Assembly (NCBI GenBank): GCA_014728765.1
Contig: WJLA01000107.1
Span: forward strand, 1-5,716
Direction: 5' to 3'
DNA from: Candidatus Peregrinibacteria bacterium
GTDB taxonomy: Bacteria > Patescibacteriota > Gracilibacteria > UBA1369
DNA: 5,716 nt
In this document: positions 1-5,696 of the stretch, piece by piece
Layout: each line of letters opens with the position of its first letter
How positions within the stretch are numbered: position 1 is the first letter of the stretch
The notes under the pieces: generated by a model
Told to the model about the DNA's origin: nothing
Databases searched by the model: none
The model's input: the letters and a program-made list of their open reading frames with translations, nothing else
Translations under genes and position numbers: made by a program

Positions 1-294
1 AAAATAGTTTATACGGCAATTTTAGAGCTTACCGAGAATCAAAATGCAATAGAAAAACGTTATCAAGAGGCTTTTTCCAGCCCTAATCTTTCGGCAGATG
101 AAAAGCAAAAATTGGAAGCAAGTCGACGATCGGAAATAGAAAAAGCTGTGGAACTTCGATTTCAACCGCAAATTGCACTACAGTCATTGGAAATTCTCCA
201 TGCAGAAAATAAAATGAAAGATGTGAATATCATTTTAAACGGAGATATTCTTCAAATTGTTTATTTGATTGATGAAATCAACCTAATTAGATAA
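1..294 (+). CDS. C-terminal part of an unrecognised protein
   Basis: The frame is open from the first base of the window and ends at TAA 292-294, giving 97 codons. The true start lies upstream, outside the window. The visible part is hydrophilic and helix-like, rich in Glu, Lys and Gln (for example LSADEKQKLEASRRSEIEKA at about residues 34-53). It then has a short strand-like stretch (DVNIILNGD) and a hydrophobic tail ending in LIDEINLIR. There is no membrane helix, Cys pair or nucleotide-binding motif. I do not recognise a family, and the charged helix alone does not identify one. Codon use resembles the neighbours, and the frame is uninterrupted, so it is probably a real gene. Its last 12 bases overlap the end of recF, which runs in the opposite direction. 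The ttg at 112 could serve as an internal start, but the 37 open codons before it argue against that. Confidence 0.7.
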   Translation, partial: KIVYTAILELTENQNAIEKRYQEAFSSPNLSADEKQKLEASRRSEIEKAVELRFQPQIALQSLEILHAENKMKDVNIILNGDILQIVYLIDEINLIR

Positions 295-1407
295 ATTTCC
301 ATTTACTATTTCAACAAATCTTCCGGGCGCCAATTTTTCTTGGTTGATCACGGCGGAATCCTTGGTTGTTGTTATAAATGTTTGATAGTTTTTAACTCTT
401 TCAAGCAAAAACACCTGTCTTTGATGGTCAAGCTCGGAAAAAACATCATCGAGCAAGAGTAATGGTTTTGATTCACCTTTGTTTGTATAGAACTCAATCT
501 CAGCAAGTTTACATGCAAGTACAATTGATCTGAATTCTCCTCTTGAAGCATGGCTGGCAATTTTAATTTCGTTTAAAACAAAATCCAAATCATCACGATG
601 TGGTCCGATTGATGTATGTTCCGATACTAAATCCTTGGGAAGAGCTTTTTCTAGTTCCATTCGGATAATTTCTTTTAAATTGGTAGCTTCCATCAAGATT
701 GAATAGTCCAGATTAAGAGTATTTTTATAGTCTATTTTTAATGATTCATTCCCCCCTGAAATCTCTTGATATAATTTAGATAATCTTTCATTTAGAAATT
801 CTATTGTTTTGGCTCTTTCTAAATAAATTATTGCCGCTTCATTTGCAAATTGCTCATCCCAAATTTGCAAATCTGATCTTGAAGTCCTACCTTCTTTAAT
901 TCCTTTCAATATAGCGTTTCTTTGTTCTTTCAGACGTTTGAATTTTCTTAATGCAGAATAATACTTTCTATCAATTTGAACATTTATAATGTCTAAATAT
1001 TTTCTTCTTAGATCCGGACCAAGATATAGCATATTGATGTCCTCGGGCTGGAAAAAGACAATTTGTATATTACCCACAAAGTTTTGGGCTGAAATTTTAA
1101 TCTGATCTTTTTTCAAAACTCTTCTGGGGTGTGGGGATTTTCCCAAAAAGCATTCAAGCTCAACTTGTTTTTGATCAAGATCAAAGTCACCTCTGATTCT
1201 GCAAAATTCTCTGTCCCATTTAATCATATTTTCGACACTTGAAGTTCGAAAAGATTTTGACAAAGCCAAAAGATAAATAGCTTCCAAAATATTAGTTTTG
1301 CCTTGACCATTATCTCCAATGAAGTATGTAAGCCCGACCGGATCATCAAAATCAAGGTCGAATTCTTCATAATTTCTAAAATTTTGCAAAAACAGCGATT
1401 TTAACAT
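283..1407 (-). CDS. recF: DNA replication and repair protein RecF
   Basis: RecF is an SMC-like ATPase that binds DNA at single-strand/double-strand junctions and, with RecO and RecR, helps load RecA at gaps and stalled forks in the cytoplasm. The 374 residues match the usual family length. The N-terminus LKSLFLQNFRNYEE is typical and fixes the ATG at 1407-1405. Walker A is GDNGQGKT at residues 31-38, followed by NILEAIYLLALSKSFRTS, which is highly characteristic. Later come SIGPHRDDLDF (266-276), the ABC signature region SRGEFRSIVLACKLAE (288-303) and Walker B LLLLDD with the D-loop SELD (316-327). All ATPase motifs are present. The signature reads SRGEF where many RecF proteins have SQGQQ; I recall this kind of variant from uncultured low-GC lineages. 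No Shine-Dalgarno precedes the start. dnaA, dnaN and gyrB, frequent recF neighbours elsewhere, are not in the window. The stop is TAG at 285-283. Confidence 0.96.
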   Translation of the reverse strand: MLKSLFLQNFRNYEEFDLDFDDPVGLTYFIGDNGQGKTNILEAIYLLALSKSFRTSSVENMIKWDREFCRIRGDFDLDQKQVELECFLGKSPHPRRVLKKDQIKISAQNFVGNIQIVFFQPEDINMLYLGPDLRRKYLDIINVQIDRKYYSALRKFKRLKEQRNAILKGIKEGRTSRSDLQIWDEQFANEAAIIYLERAKTIEFLNERLSKLYQEISGGNESLKIDYKNTLNLDYSILMEATNLKEIIRMELEKALPKDLVSEHTSIGPHRDDLDFVLNEIKIASHASRGEFRSIVLACKLAEIEFYTNKGESKPLLLLDDVFSELDHQRQVFLLERVKNYQTFITTTKDSAVINQEKLAPGRFVEIVNGNLSN

Positions 1408-1421
1408 GTATAAATATTATC
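1408..1421 (-). promoter_or_regulatory. Possible -10 element for recF
   Basis: On the minus strand GATAAT (1421-1416) lies 8 bases before the recF ATG. Transcription from it would start only about two bases before the start codon, giving a nearly leaderless message. That would fit the absence of a Shine-Dalgarno. No convincing -35 is found at 16-18 bp, so the call is weak. A TATAAG about 15 bases further upstream is an alternative. Confidence 0.2.
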
Positions 1422-1463
1422 CAAGTTTCTTATAAATCCAAATAAAAGACATGATTTAACACC

Positions 1464-1492
1464 TTAACAAAGCGCCAAAAAAGTGTTATAAT
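1464..1492 (+). promoter_or_regulatory. Strong sigma70-type promoter for the protease gene and uvrA
   Basis: The -35 TTAACA (1464-1469) differs from TTGACA at one base. It is separated by exactly 17 bp from a perfect -10 TATAAT (1487-1492). The -10 is also extended, since TG stands at 1484-1485 one base before it. Transcription should begin near 1498-1500. This matters for gene calling: an ATG at 1495-1497 lies upstream of the expected start point and so would not be in the message. A 6-bp inverted repeat, TAACAC (1457-1462) and GTGTTA (1483-1488), brackets the promoter and overlaps the -10, which could be an operator. Confidence 0.75.
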
Positions 1493-1515
1493 ATATGGAT
1501 CGAATTATTATAATA

Positions 1516-2355
1516 ATGTTTGAATACGCCTCAACAAGAATAATCCTGGCTTTGCTCATGGCTATAGTTCCGGCTGTGCTATGGGGACTTTATTTCTTCA
1601 AAAAACAGCCACAAACTAGAAATTTGGTGATAAAGCTATTCATCGCCGGAGGTGTATCGGTCGCTCCATTGCTGTTATATAAGTATTTATGGCAGTTTTT
1701 TCCTTGGATCAATGCTTTTACTTATGCAAATAATTATTCCGACGACATGATAGGATTTGCAAATGTCACTCTTTTACCACTATCTGTTCTTTTAACTTTC
1801 ATGATTGTTGGAATTATTGAAGAAATAGCTAAATATGCAGCTGTTAAAAACATACATCACAAGCATGCTTGTTCAATCACTGACTGTATGGAGTATTTTA
1901 TTATTGTAGCCATAGGCTTCGCCTTTGTGGAAAATATCATTTATTTCACGAATATAATGCAAGTTAGAGGTGTGGAAGAGGTGATGCTTCCTTTTATTTT
2001 CAGGTCATTATTCAGTAGTTTCGCACATATCATGTTTTCCGGTATACTTGGTTATTATTATGGTCTTGCACACTTTGCGGCCCCTGTTTTACAAGAAGAA
2101 TGGAATCAAAAAGACTGGACAACTATCAGAACAATTGCCAAAACCATAGGTATCAAAAAAGAAATCCTTTTTCATCATGAAAAGATCATTCAAGGCTTAT
2201 TGACAGCTATCGGACTACACGCAATTTTTAATATATTGCTTGAAATGAATTGGACTTTTTTGATTGTGCCATTTTTAACAGCCGGTTTCATAGTTTTAAC
2301 CATGTTATTCGACAATAAACATGTGGATAAAAACTACTATTGTATAGAGGATTAG
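1516..2355 (+). CDS. PrsW-family intramembrane metalloprotease-like protein
   Basis: This is a polytopic membrane protein of 279 residues with about seven hydrophobic segments (roughly 7-28, 38-58, 84-101, 127-147, 157-184, 226-243, 246-264). The family motifs are in the expected order: EEIAK (102-106), GFAFVEN (134-140, with E139), an Arg and His in the RSLFSSFAH helix (R163, H171), and LHAIFN (H235, N239). In this family such Glu and His residues are thought to form the metal site inside the membrane. PrsW of Bacillus subtilis cuts the anti-sigma factor RsiW. No sigma or anti-sigma gene is visible here, so the substrate is unknown and I give no gene symbol. The start at 1516 is chosen because an in-frame ATG at 1495, seven codons earlier, lies before the transcription start predicted from the promoter. 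The leader would be about 17 bases with no Shine-Dalgarno. uvrA follows after 58 bases. Confidence 0.85.
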   Translation: MFEYASTRIILALLMAIVPAVLWGLYFFKKQPQTRNLVIKLFIAGGVSVAPLLLYKYLWQFFPWINAFTYANNYSDDMIGFANVTLLPLSVLLTFMIVGIIEEIAKYAAVKNIHHKHACSITDCMEYFIIVAIGFAFVENIIYFTNIMQVRGVEEVMLPFIFRSLFSSFAHIMFSGILGYYYGLAHFAAPVLQEEWNQKDWTTIRTIAKTIGIKKEILFHHEKIIQGLLTAIGLHAIFNILLEMNWTFLIVPFLTAGFIVLTMLFDNKHVDKNYYCIED

Positions 2356-2375
2356 ATTTTTGTTATTATGTCAGA

Positions 2376-2390
2376 CGTTATAAACTAACG
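2376..2390. promoter_or_regulatory. Small inverted repeat before uvrA, over a possible -10
   Basis: CGTTA (2376-2380) and TAACG (2386-2390) form perfect arms around five bases. TATAAA (2379-2384), a possible -10, lies inside. No proper -35 is present: TTGTTA at 2360-2365 is only 13 bp away. It could be an operator for a minor uvrA promoter, or chance in AT-rich DNA. It does not match the LexA boxes known from Escherichia coli or Bacillus. Confidence 0.22.
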
Positions 2391-2413
2391 GAAATATTAG
2401 TTTCATTTAATGT

Positions 2414-5296
2414 ATGGCAAATGACAAAATAGTTGTGAAAGGGGCAAGACTTCACAACTTGAAAAATATCGATGTGGAAATTCCCAGAAACAAGCTAACT
2501 GTTATTACCGGATTATCCGGTTCAGGAAAGTCATCTTTAGCCTTTGACACTATTTATGCCGAAGGTCAAAGACGTTATGTGGAAAGTCTTTCGACTTATG
2601 CCAGGCAATTTTTGCAATTAATGGAAAAGCCTGACGTTGAGTCAATTGAAGGACTTTCTCCGGCCATTTCCATTGATCAAAAAACTGCACCTCGAAATCC
2701 CAGATCCACAGTCGGTACAGTTACGGAAATTTATGATTATTTAAGGCTTTTATTCGCTAAAGTTGGCGTTCCTTATGACCCTGCTACCGGAAAGCCTTTA
2801 ACCAAACAAACTGCCAGTGAAATCGTGGAAATCATTTCCAATATGGAAGAAGGAAAGCGAATTCTATTGCTGGCACCTATTGTTGATGGCAGAAAAGGAG
2901 CTCATCATAAAGTGTTTGAGAAAATTAAAAAAGAAGGTTTTGTTCGTGTCAGAGTTGATGGTGAAGTGATGAGTATTCTTGATATTCCTGAGCTTGATGA
3001 AAAGAAAAAACATCATATTGAAATAGTGATAGATCGCTTGGTGGTCAAGAATTTCAAAAAACAATATCAGACCATGTCGAATGGGGATCAAATTGAAATT
3101 CCCAATCCTGACCGTTCCAGGCTTGCCGACTCTGTTGAGCTAAGTCTAAAAAAGGGTAATGGACAAATGATAGTTCAAGATCATGAGTCAAAAAAAGCAG
3201 AACTATATAGTGAAAACTATGCTTCGGAAAGTGGTCTAAATATTCCAGAAATCACACCTAGTCTCTTTTCATTCAATAGCCCCAAAGGAGCTTGTGAGCA
3301 TTGTCATGGCCTTGGAACAACTTTAGAAATTGATCCCAAGCTTGTTATACCTAATCAAGAATTAACTTTGGCTGAAGGAGCCATTATGCCTTGGTCTGCA
3401 ACAACATCTCATTTAACTTGGTATAACAGAATTCTCGAGGCTGTAGCTGAAGATTATAAATTCTCCATGAATATTAAAATCAAAAAACTAACTCCGGAAC
3501 AGAAGGAAATCATCTTATACGGTACGGGAGATAAAAAATATCGCATCAGGTATCAAAGCAAAAGTGAAGGAGCATTTTCGGGTGAATATAACACAAGATT
3601 CGAAGGCGTGATTCCTAATTTGATGCGTCGTTATCATGAAACGGATTCTGATTATATTAGACGCAAGATTGAAAAATATATGCGAATATTGAAATGCCCT
3701 GTTTGTAACGGAAACAGGCTTAAACCGGAAGTTATTGCCATTAAAATTGATGGAAAATCAATTATTGATACGACCAAGTTTTCTGTTGCAGAAGCACAAG
3801 AGTTTTTCAATAGACTCAAACTTACCGGATCAAAAAAGGAAATTTCAGATCAAATTCTTAAAGAAATCAATTCAAGACTTAGTTTTTTGGAAAATGTCGG
3901 ACTATTGTATTTAACTTTAGATAGAGCTGCAAACACATTATCTGGAGGGGAAGCTCAAAGAATCAGACTTGCTACCCAAATCGGATCCAAACTGTCCGGT
4001 GTTATTTATGTGCTCGACGAACCATCTATCGGTTTACATCAAAATGATAATTCCAAATTAATCAATACACTTATCTCTCTTAGAGATTTGGGTAATACCG
4101 TGATAGTTGTTGAACATGATATTGATACAATGTTGGCCTCAGATCACATTTTGGATATAGGGCCTGGTGCTGGAAATAATGGGGGAAGAGTAATGGCGGC
4201 GGGCACACCCAAAGAAATAATGAAAAACCCTAATTCCGTCACAGGAAAATATCTCTCGGGTAAACTTGAAATAGCAGTACCAAAGAAAAGAAGAAAAGGT
4301 AATGGTTTGTTTTTAGAAATTAAAGGCGCTTCCGAACATAATTTGAAAAATATTAATGCAAAATTGCCTTTGGGAACTTTTATTGCAGTAACAGGTGTTT
4401 CAGGATCAGGAAAATCCACACTAATTAATGATATTTTGGTAAAATCAGTATCCAAGTTTCTTTATGGTTCAAAGGCAGCTCCTGGAGAGCATAAAACAAT
4501 TGATGGAATTTCCAATTTAGACAAAATCATCAATATTGATCAATCCCCAATAGGTAGAACGCCTCGTTCCAATCCTGCCACTTATACCGGTGTATTTACC
4601 GATATCAGAGATCTTTTCGCTCAAACTCCCGAATCCAAACTGAGAGGATATAAAGCAGGTAGATTTAGTTTCAATGTAAAAGGTGGAAGATGCGAATCTT
4701 GCCAAGGTGATGGAATTAAAAAGATTGAAATGCACTTTTTACCTGATATTTATGTACAGTGCGAAGCTTGTAAAGGGAAGCGATATAATACCGAAACGCT
4801 TGAAATAACCTACCGAGGCAAAAATATTTCTGATGTATTGGAGATGTCAGTAGAAGAAGGGCTGGAGTTTTTTGATGCTATTCCGAACATAAAAAACAAA
4901 CTGATTACACTACATCAAGTTGGACTTTCTTATATAAAATTGGGACAACCGGCTACCACCTTGTCAGGAGGAGAAGCTCAAAGAATCAAATTGTCCACCG
5001 AATTATCACGAAAATCCACTGGTCAAACTCTATATGTATTGGACGAACCAACTACAGGACTTCATTTTGATGACGTCAAAAAACTTTTGGATGTTCTACA
5101 AAAGCTTGTGGAAAAAGGCAACACGGTACTCACAATTGAGCATAACCTTGATGTTATCAAGTCCGTTGATCATATCATCGATTTGGGGCCGGATGGAGGT
5201 AATAATGGCGGAGAAATAATTGTTACCGGCACACCTGAGCAAGTTTCAAAACACCCAAATTCCTATACGGCAATTTGGTTAAGAAAAATCCTATAA
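2414..5296 (+). CDS. uvrA: Excinuclease ABC subunit A (UvrA)
   Basis: UvrA is the damage sensor of nucleotide excision repair: a dimeric, tandem ABC-type ATPase that scans DNA and delivers UvrB to lesions. At 960 residues it is full length (Escherichia coli has 940). The first ATPase half has Walker A GLSGSGKS (33-40), signature LSGGEAQ (509-515) and Walker B VLDEPSIGLH (from 533). The second has GVSGSGKS (661-668), LSGGEAQ (850-856) and VLDEPTTGLHFDD (from 875). The UvrB-binding region lies at about 127-250. The protein has exactly eight Cys, in four CxxC pairs: 294/297 with 428/431 in the first half, and 760/763 with 783/786 in the second. Two zinc sites are therefore intact. The ligands of the usual additional site are missing: the stretch normally like CPxHG reads DPATG (122-126), and the usual CxxCG reads SESG (271-274). 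The start at 2414 gives the typical N-terminus; no Shine-Dalgarno is seen. uvrB and uvrC are not in the window. Confidence 0.98.
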   Translation: MANDKIVVKGARLHNLKNIDVEIPRNKLTVITGLSGSGKSSLAFDTIYAEGQRRYVESLSTYARQFLQLMEKPDVESIEGLSPAISIDQKTAPRNPRSTVGTVTEIYDYLRLLFAKVGVPYDPATGKPLTKQTASEIVEIISNMEEGKRILLLAPIVDGRKGAHHKVFEKIKKEGFVRVRVDGEVMSILDIPELDEKKKHHIEIVIDRLVVKNFKKQYQTMSNGDQIEIPNPDRSRLADSVELSLKKGNGQMIVQDHESKKAELYSENYASESGLNIPEITPSLFSFNSPKGACEHCHGLGTTLEIDPKLVIPNQELTLAEGAIMPWSATTSHLTWYNRILEAVAEDYKFSMNIKIKKLTPEQKEIILYGTGDKKYRIRYQSKSEGAFSGEYNTRFEGVIPNLMRRYHETDSDYIRRKIEKYMRILKCPVCNGNRLKPEVIAIKIDGKSIIDTTKFSVAEAQEFFNRLKLTGSKKEISDQILKEINSRLSFLENVGLLYLTLDRAANTLSGGEAQRIRLATQIGSKLSGVIYVLDEPSIGLHQNDNSKLINTLISLRDLGNTVIVVEHDIDTMLASDHILDIGPGAGNNGGRVMAAGTPKEIMKNPNSVTGKYLSGKLEIAVPKKRRKGNGLFLEIKGASEHNLKNINAKLPLGTFIAVTGVSGSGKSTLINDILVKSVSKFLYGSKAAPGEHKTIDGISNLDKIINIDQSPIGRTPRSNPATYTGVFTDIRDLFAQTPESKLRGYKAGRFSFNVKGGRCESCQGDGIKKIEMHFLPDIYVQCEACKGKRYNTETLEITYRGKNISDVLEMSVEEGLEFFDAIPNIKNKLITLHQVGLSYIKLGQPATTLSGGEAQRIKLSTELSRKSTGQTLYVLDEPTTGLHFDDVKKLLDVLQKLVEKGNTVLTIEHNLDVIKSVDHIIDLGPDGGNNGGEIIVTGTPEQVSKHPNSYTAIWLRKIL

Positions 5297-5323
5297 CTCC
5301 ATTCTTTATCTGTTTTGTAAATA

Positions 5324-5366
5324 TTAATTAAACTTTAGTAAGTTTTATTAAATTCTTACATTTTTT
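5324..5366 (+). terminator. uvrA: Probable intrinsic terminator of the uvrA transcript
   Basis: TTAATTAAACTT (5324-5335) pairs with AAGTTTTATTAA (5340-5351) in 11 of 12 positions around the loop TAGT. A T6 run follows at 5361-5366, nine bases after the stem. The hairpin starts 28 bases after the uvrA stop. The stem has only two G-C pairs and the T run is not directly adjacent, so it would be a weak terminator by Escherichia coli standards. A competing 5-bp stem, GTAAG (5338-5342) with CTTAC (5355-5359), stands closer to the T run. Confidence 0.4.
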
Positions 5367-5390
5367 AGTCAATTTTATTTAAAAAAATGT

Positions 5391-5435
5391 TTAATAAAGT
5401 TTAATAAACTTTAATTAAATTTAATAAACTTTAAT
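5391..5435. repeat. Tandem 10-bp repeat array, consensus TTAATAAACT
   Basis: Successive units from 5391 read TTAATAAAGT, TTAATAAACT, TTAATTAAAT, TTAATAAACT and a final half unit TTAAT. The period is exactly 10 bp. Because neighbouring units join as AAAGTTTAATAAACTTT, the array also forms palindromes: a perfect 19-bp one at 5395-5413 (centre 5404) and a nearly perfect one centred at 5424. The A and T tracts recur about once per helical turn, so the DNA should be intrinsically curved. Its role is unknown; protein binding, a DNA-bending element or a transcription boundary are possible. Confidence 0.75.
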
Positions 5436-5533
5436 GATCAGCGTATTGAAAAAATATCGATAAATAGCTGTAAATAAAGAAAAAACAGTAATTCTATGTA
5501 AATTATTGTTCAAAATGTGTGTAAAAGTTGTTT

Positions 5534-5550
5534 AAAGTTTAATAAAATTT
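5534..5550. repeat. Outlying copy of the array palindrome
   Basis: The 17 bases match AAAGTTTAATAAACTTT of the main array (5396-5412) at 16 of 17 positions. The copy lies about 138 bp further on. Its dyad extends outwards to 5531-5553 with one mismatched pair. A repeated palindrome of this length suggests a protein-binding site, although low complexity raises the odds of chance. Confidence 0.5.
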
Positions 5551-5588
5551 AAAAAAATAAAAAAAAGTATTGCAAAAATAGATACTGC

Positions 5589-5657
5589 ATGATAAAAGTA
5601 GTTCAGATAAATAAACATGGCTGTATAGATTGTAGGTCTTTAAAAAAAATGATATAA
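5589..5657 (+). other. 22-codon frame resembling the start of a thioredoxin fold
   Basis: An ATG at 5589 opens 22 codons ending at TAA 5655-5657. The product begins MIKVVQI, continues with NKHGCIDC and ends RSLKKMI. A hydrophobic strand followed by CxxC and a basic helix is the order seen at the N-terminus of small thioredoxin- or glutaredoxin-like proteins. These normally need about 75 or more residues, so this would be only a remnant. There is no Shine-Dalgarno. An A8 run (5642-5649) near the end could mark a frameshift, but shifting there gives at most a few more codons before another stop. The segment is less AT-rich than the DNA before it. It overlaps a good promoter, so it may equally be a chance frame. 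Confidence 0.2.
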
Positions 5658-5658
5658 T
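5630..5658 (+). promoter_or_regulatory. Sigma70-type promoter reading out of the window
   Basis: TTGTAG (5630-5635) is followed after exactly 17 bp by a perfect TATAAT (5653-5658). TG at 5650-5651 makes it an extended -10. It has the same architecture as the promoter at 1464-1492. Transcription should start near 5664-5666, inside the left arm of the inverted repeat that begins at 5658. It would serve a gene beginning at or just beyond the end of the window. Confidence 0.6.
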
Positions 5659-5692
5659 TAAGTTAATCAAATAAAAACATAGATTAACTTAA
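5658..5692. promoter_or_regulatory. Perfect 11-bp inverted repeat at the promoter start, likely operator
   Basis: TTAAGTTAATC (5658-5668) and GATTAACTTAA (5682-5692) are perfect inverted copies separated by 13 bases. The left arm begins at the last base of the -10 and covers the expected transcription start; the right arm ends four bases before an ATG. Because transcription begins within the left arm, a full RNA hairpin would probably not form. A repressor operator is therefore more likely than an attenuator. Arm centres are 24 bp apart, a little over two helical turns. Confidence 0.55.
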
Positions 5693-5696
5693 ATAA

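Larger units (their letters stand above)
5297..5629. other. AT-rich intergenic region without a firm gene
   Basis: This spacer after uvrA is extremely AT-rich; for example, only 6 of the 70 bases at 5371-5440 are G or C. It holds a probable terminator, a tandem 10-bp repeat array and one outlying palindrome copy, which are listed separately. Between 5441 and 5530 I see no gene, RNA or clear signal beyond the short palindrome TATCGATA (5455-5462) and one DnaA-box-like nonamer (5518-5526, TTTTACACA on the minus strand). From about 5581 the composition becomes less extreme, where a 22-codon frame begins. Confidence 0.7.

Noticed and set aside
4144..4455. 103-codon minus-strand frame inside uvrA
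   Set aside because: It lies wholly antisense to conserved UvrA sequence, shows no domain, and has no promoter or ribosome site. It is a shadow of the real gene; the same applies to shorter frames inside recF and uvrA.
2414..5296. Recoded TGA (glycine) as in some Patescibacteria
   Set aside because: All glycines in UvrA, RecF and the protease are encoded by GGN and the genes end at TAA or TAG, with no internal TGA to explain.
5338..5366. GTAAG/CTTAC hairpin next to a T6 run as the uvrA terminator
   Set aside because: The stem is only 5 bp with a 12-base loop. The overlapping 12-position stem at 5324-5351 is more stable, so the longer hairpin was preferred.
5434..5463. Nine-codon frame MISVLKKYR after the repeat array
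   Set aside because: It is too short, has no ribosome site or promoter, and nothing nearby suggests a leader peptide.
5371..5530. Possible chromosome origin (AT-rich repeats near recF, one DnaA-box-like nonamer at 5518-5526)
   Set aside because: Only one relaxed DnaA-box match is present, there is no cluster, and dnaA and dnaN are absent. recF lies 4 kb away. The repeats alone do not support an origin.
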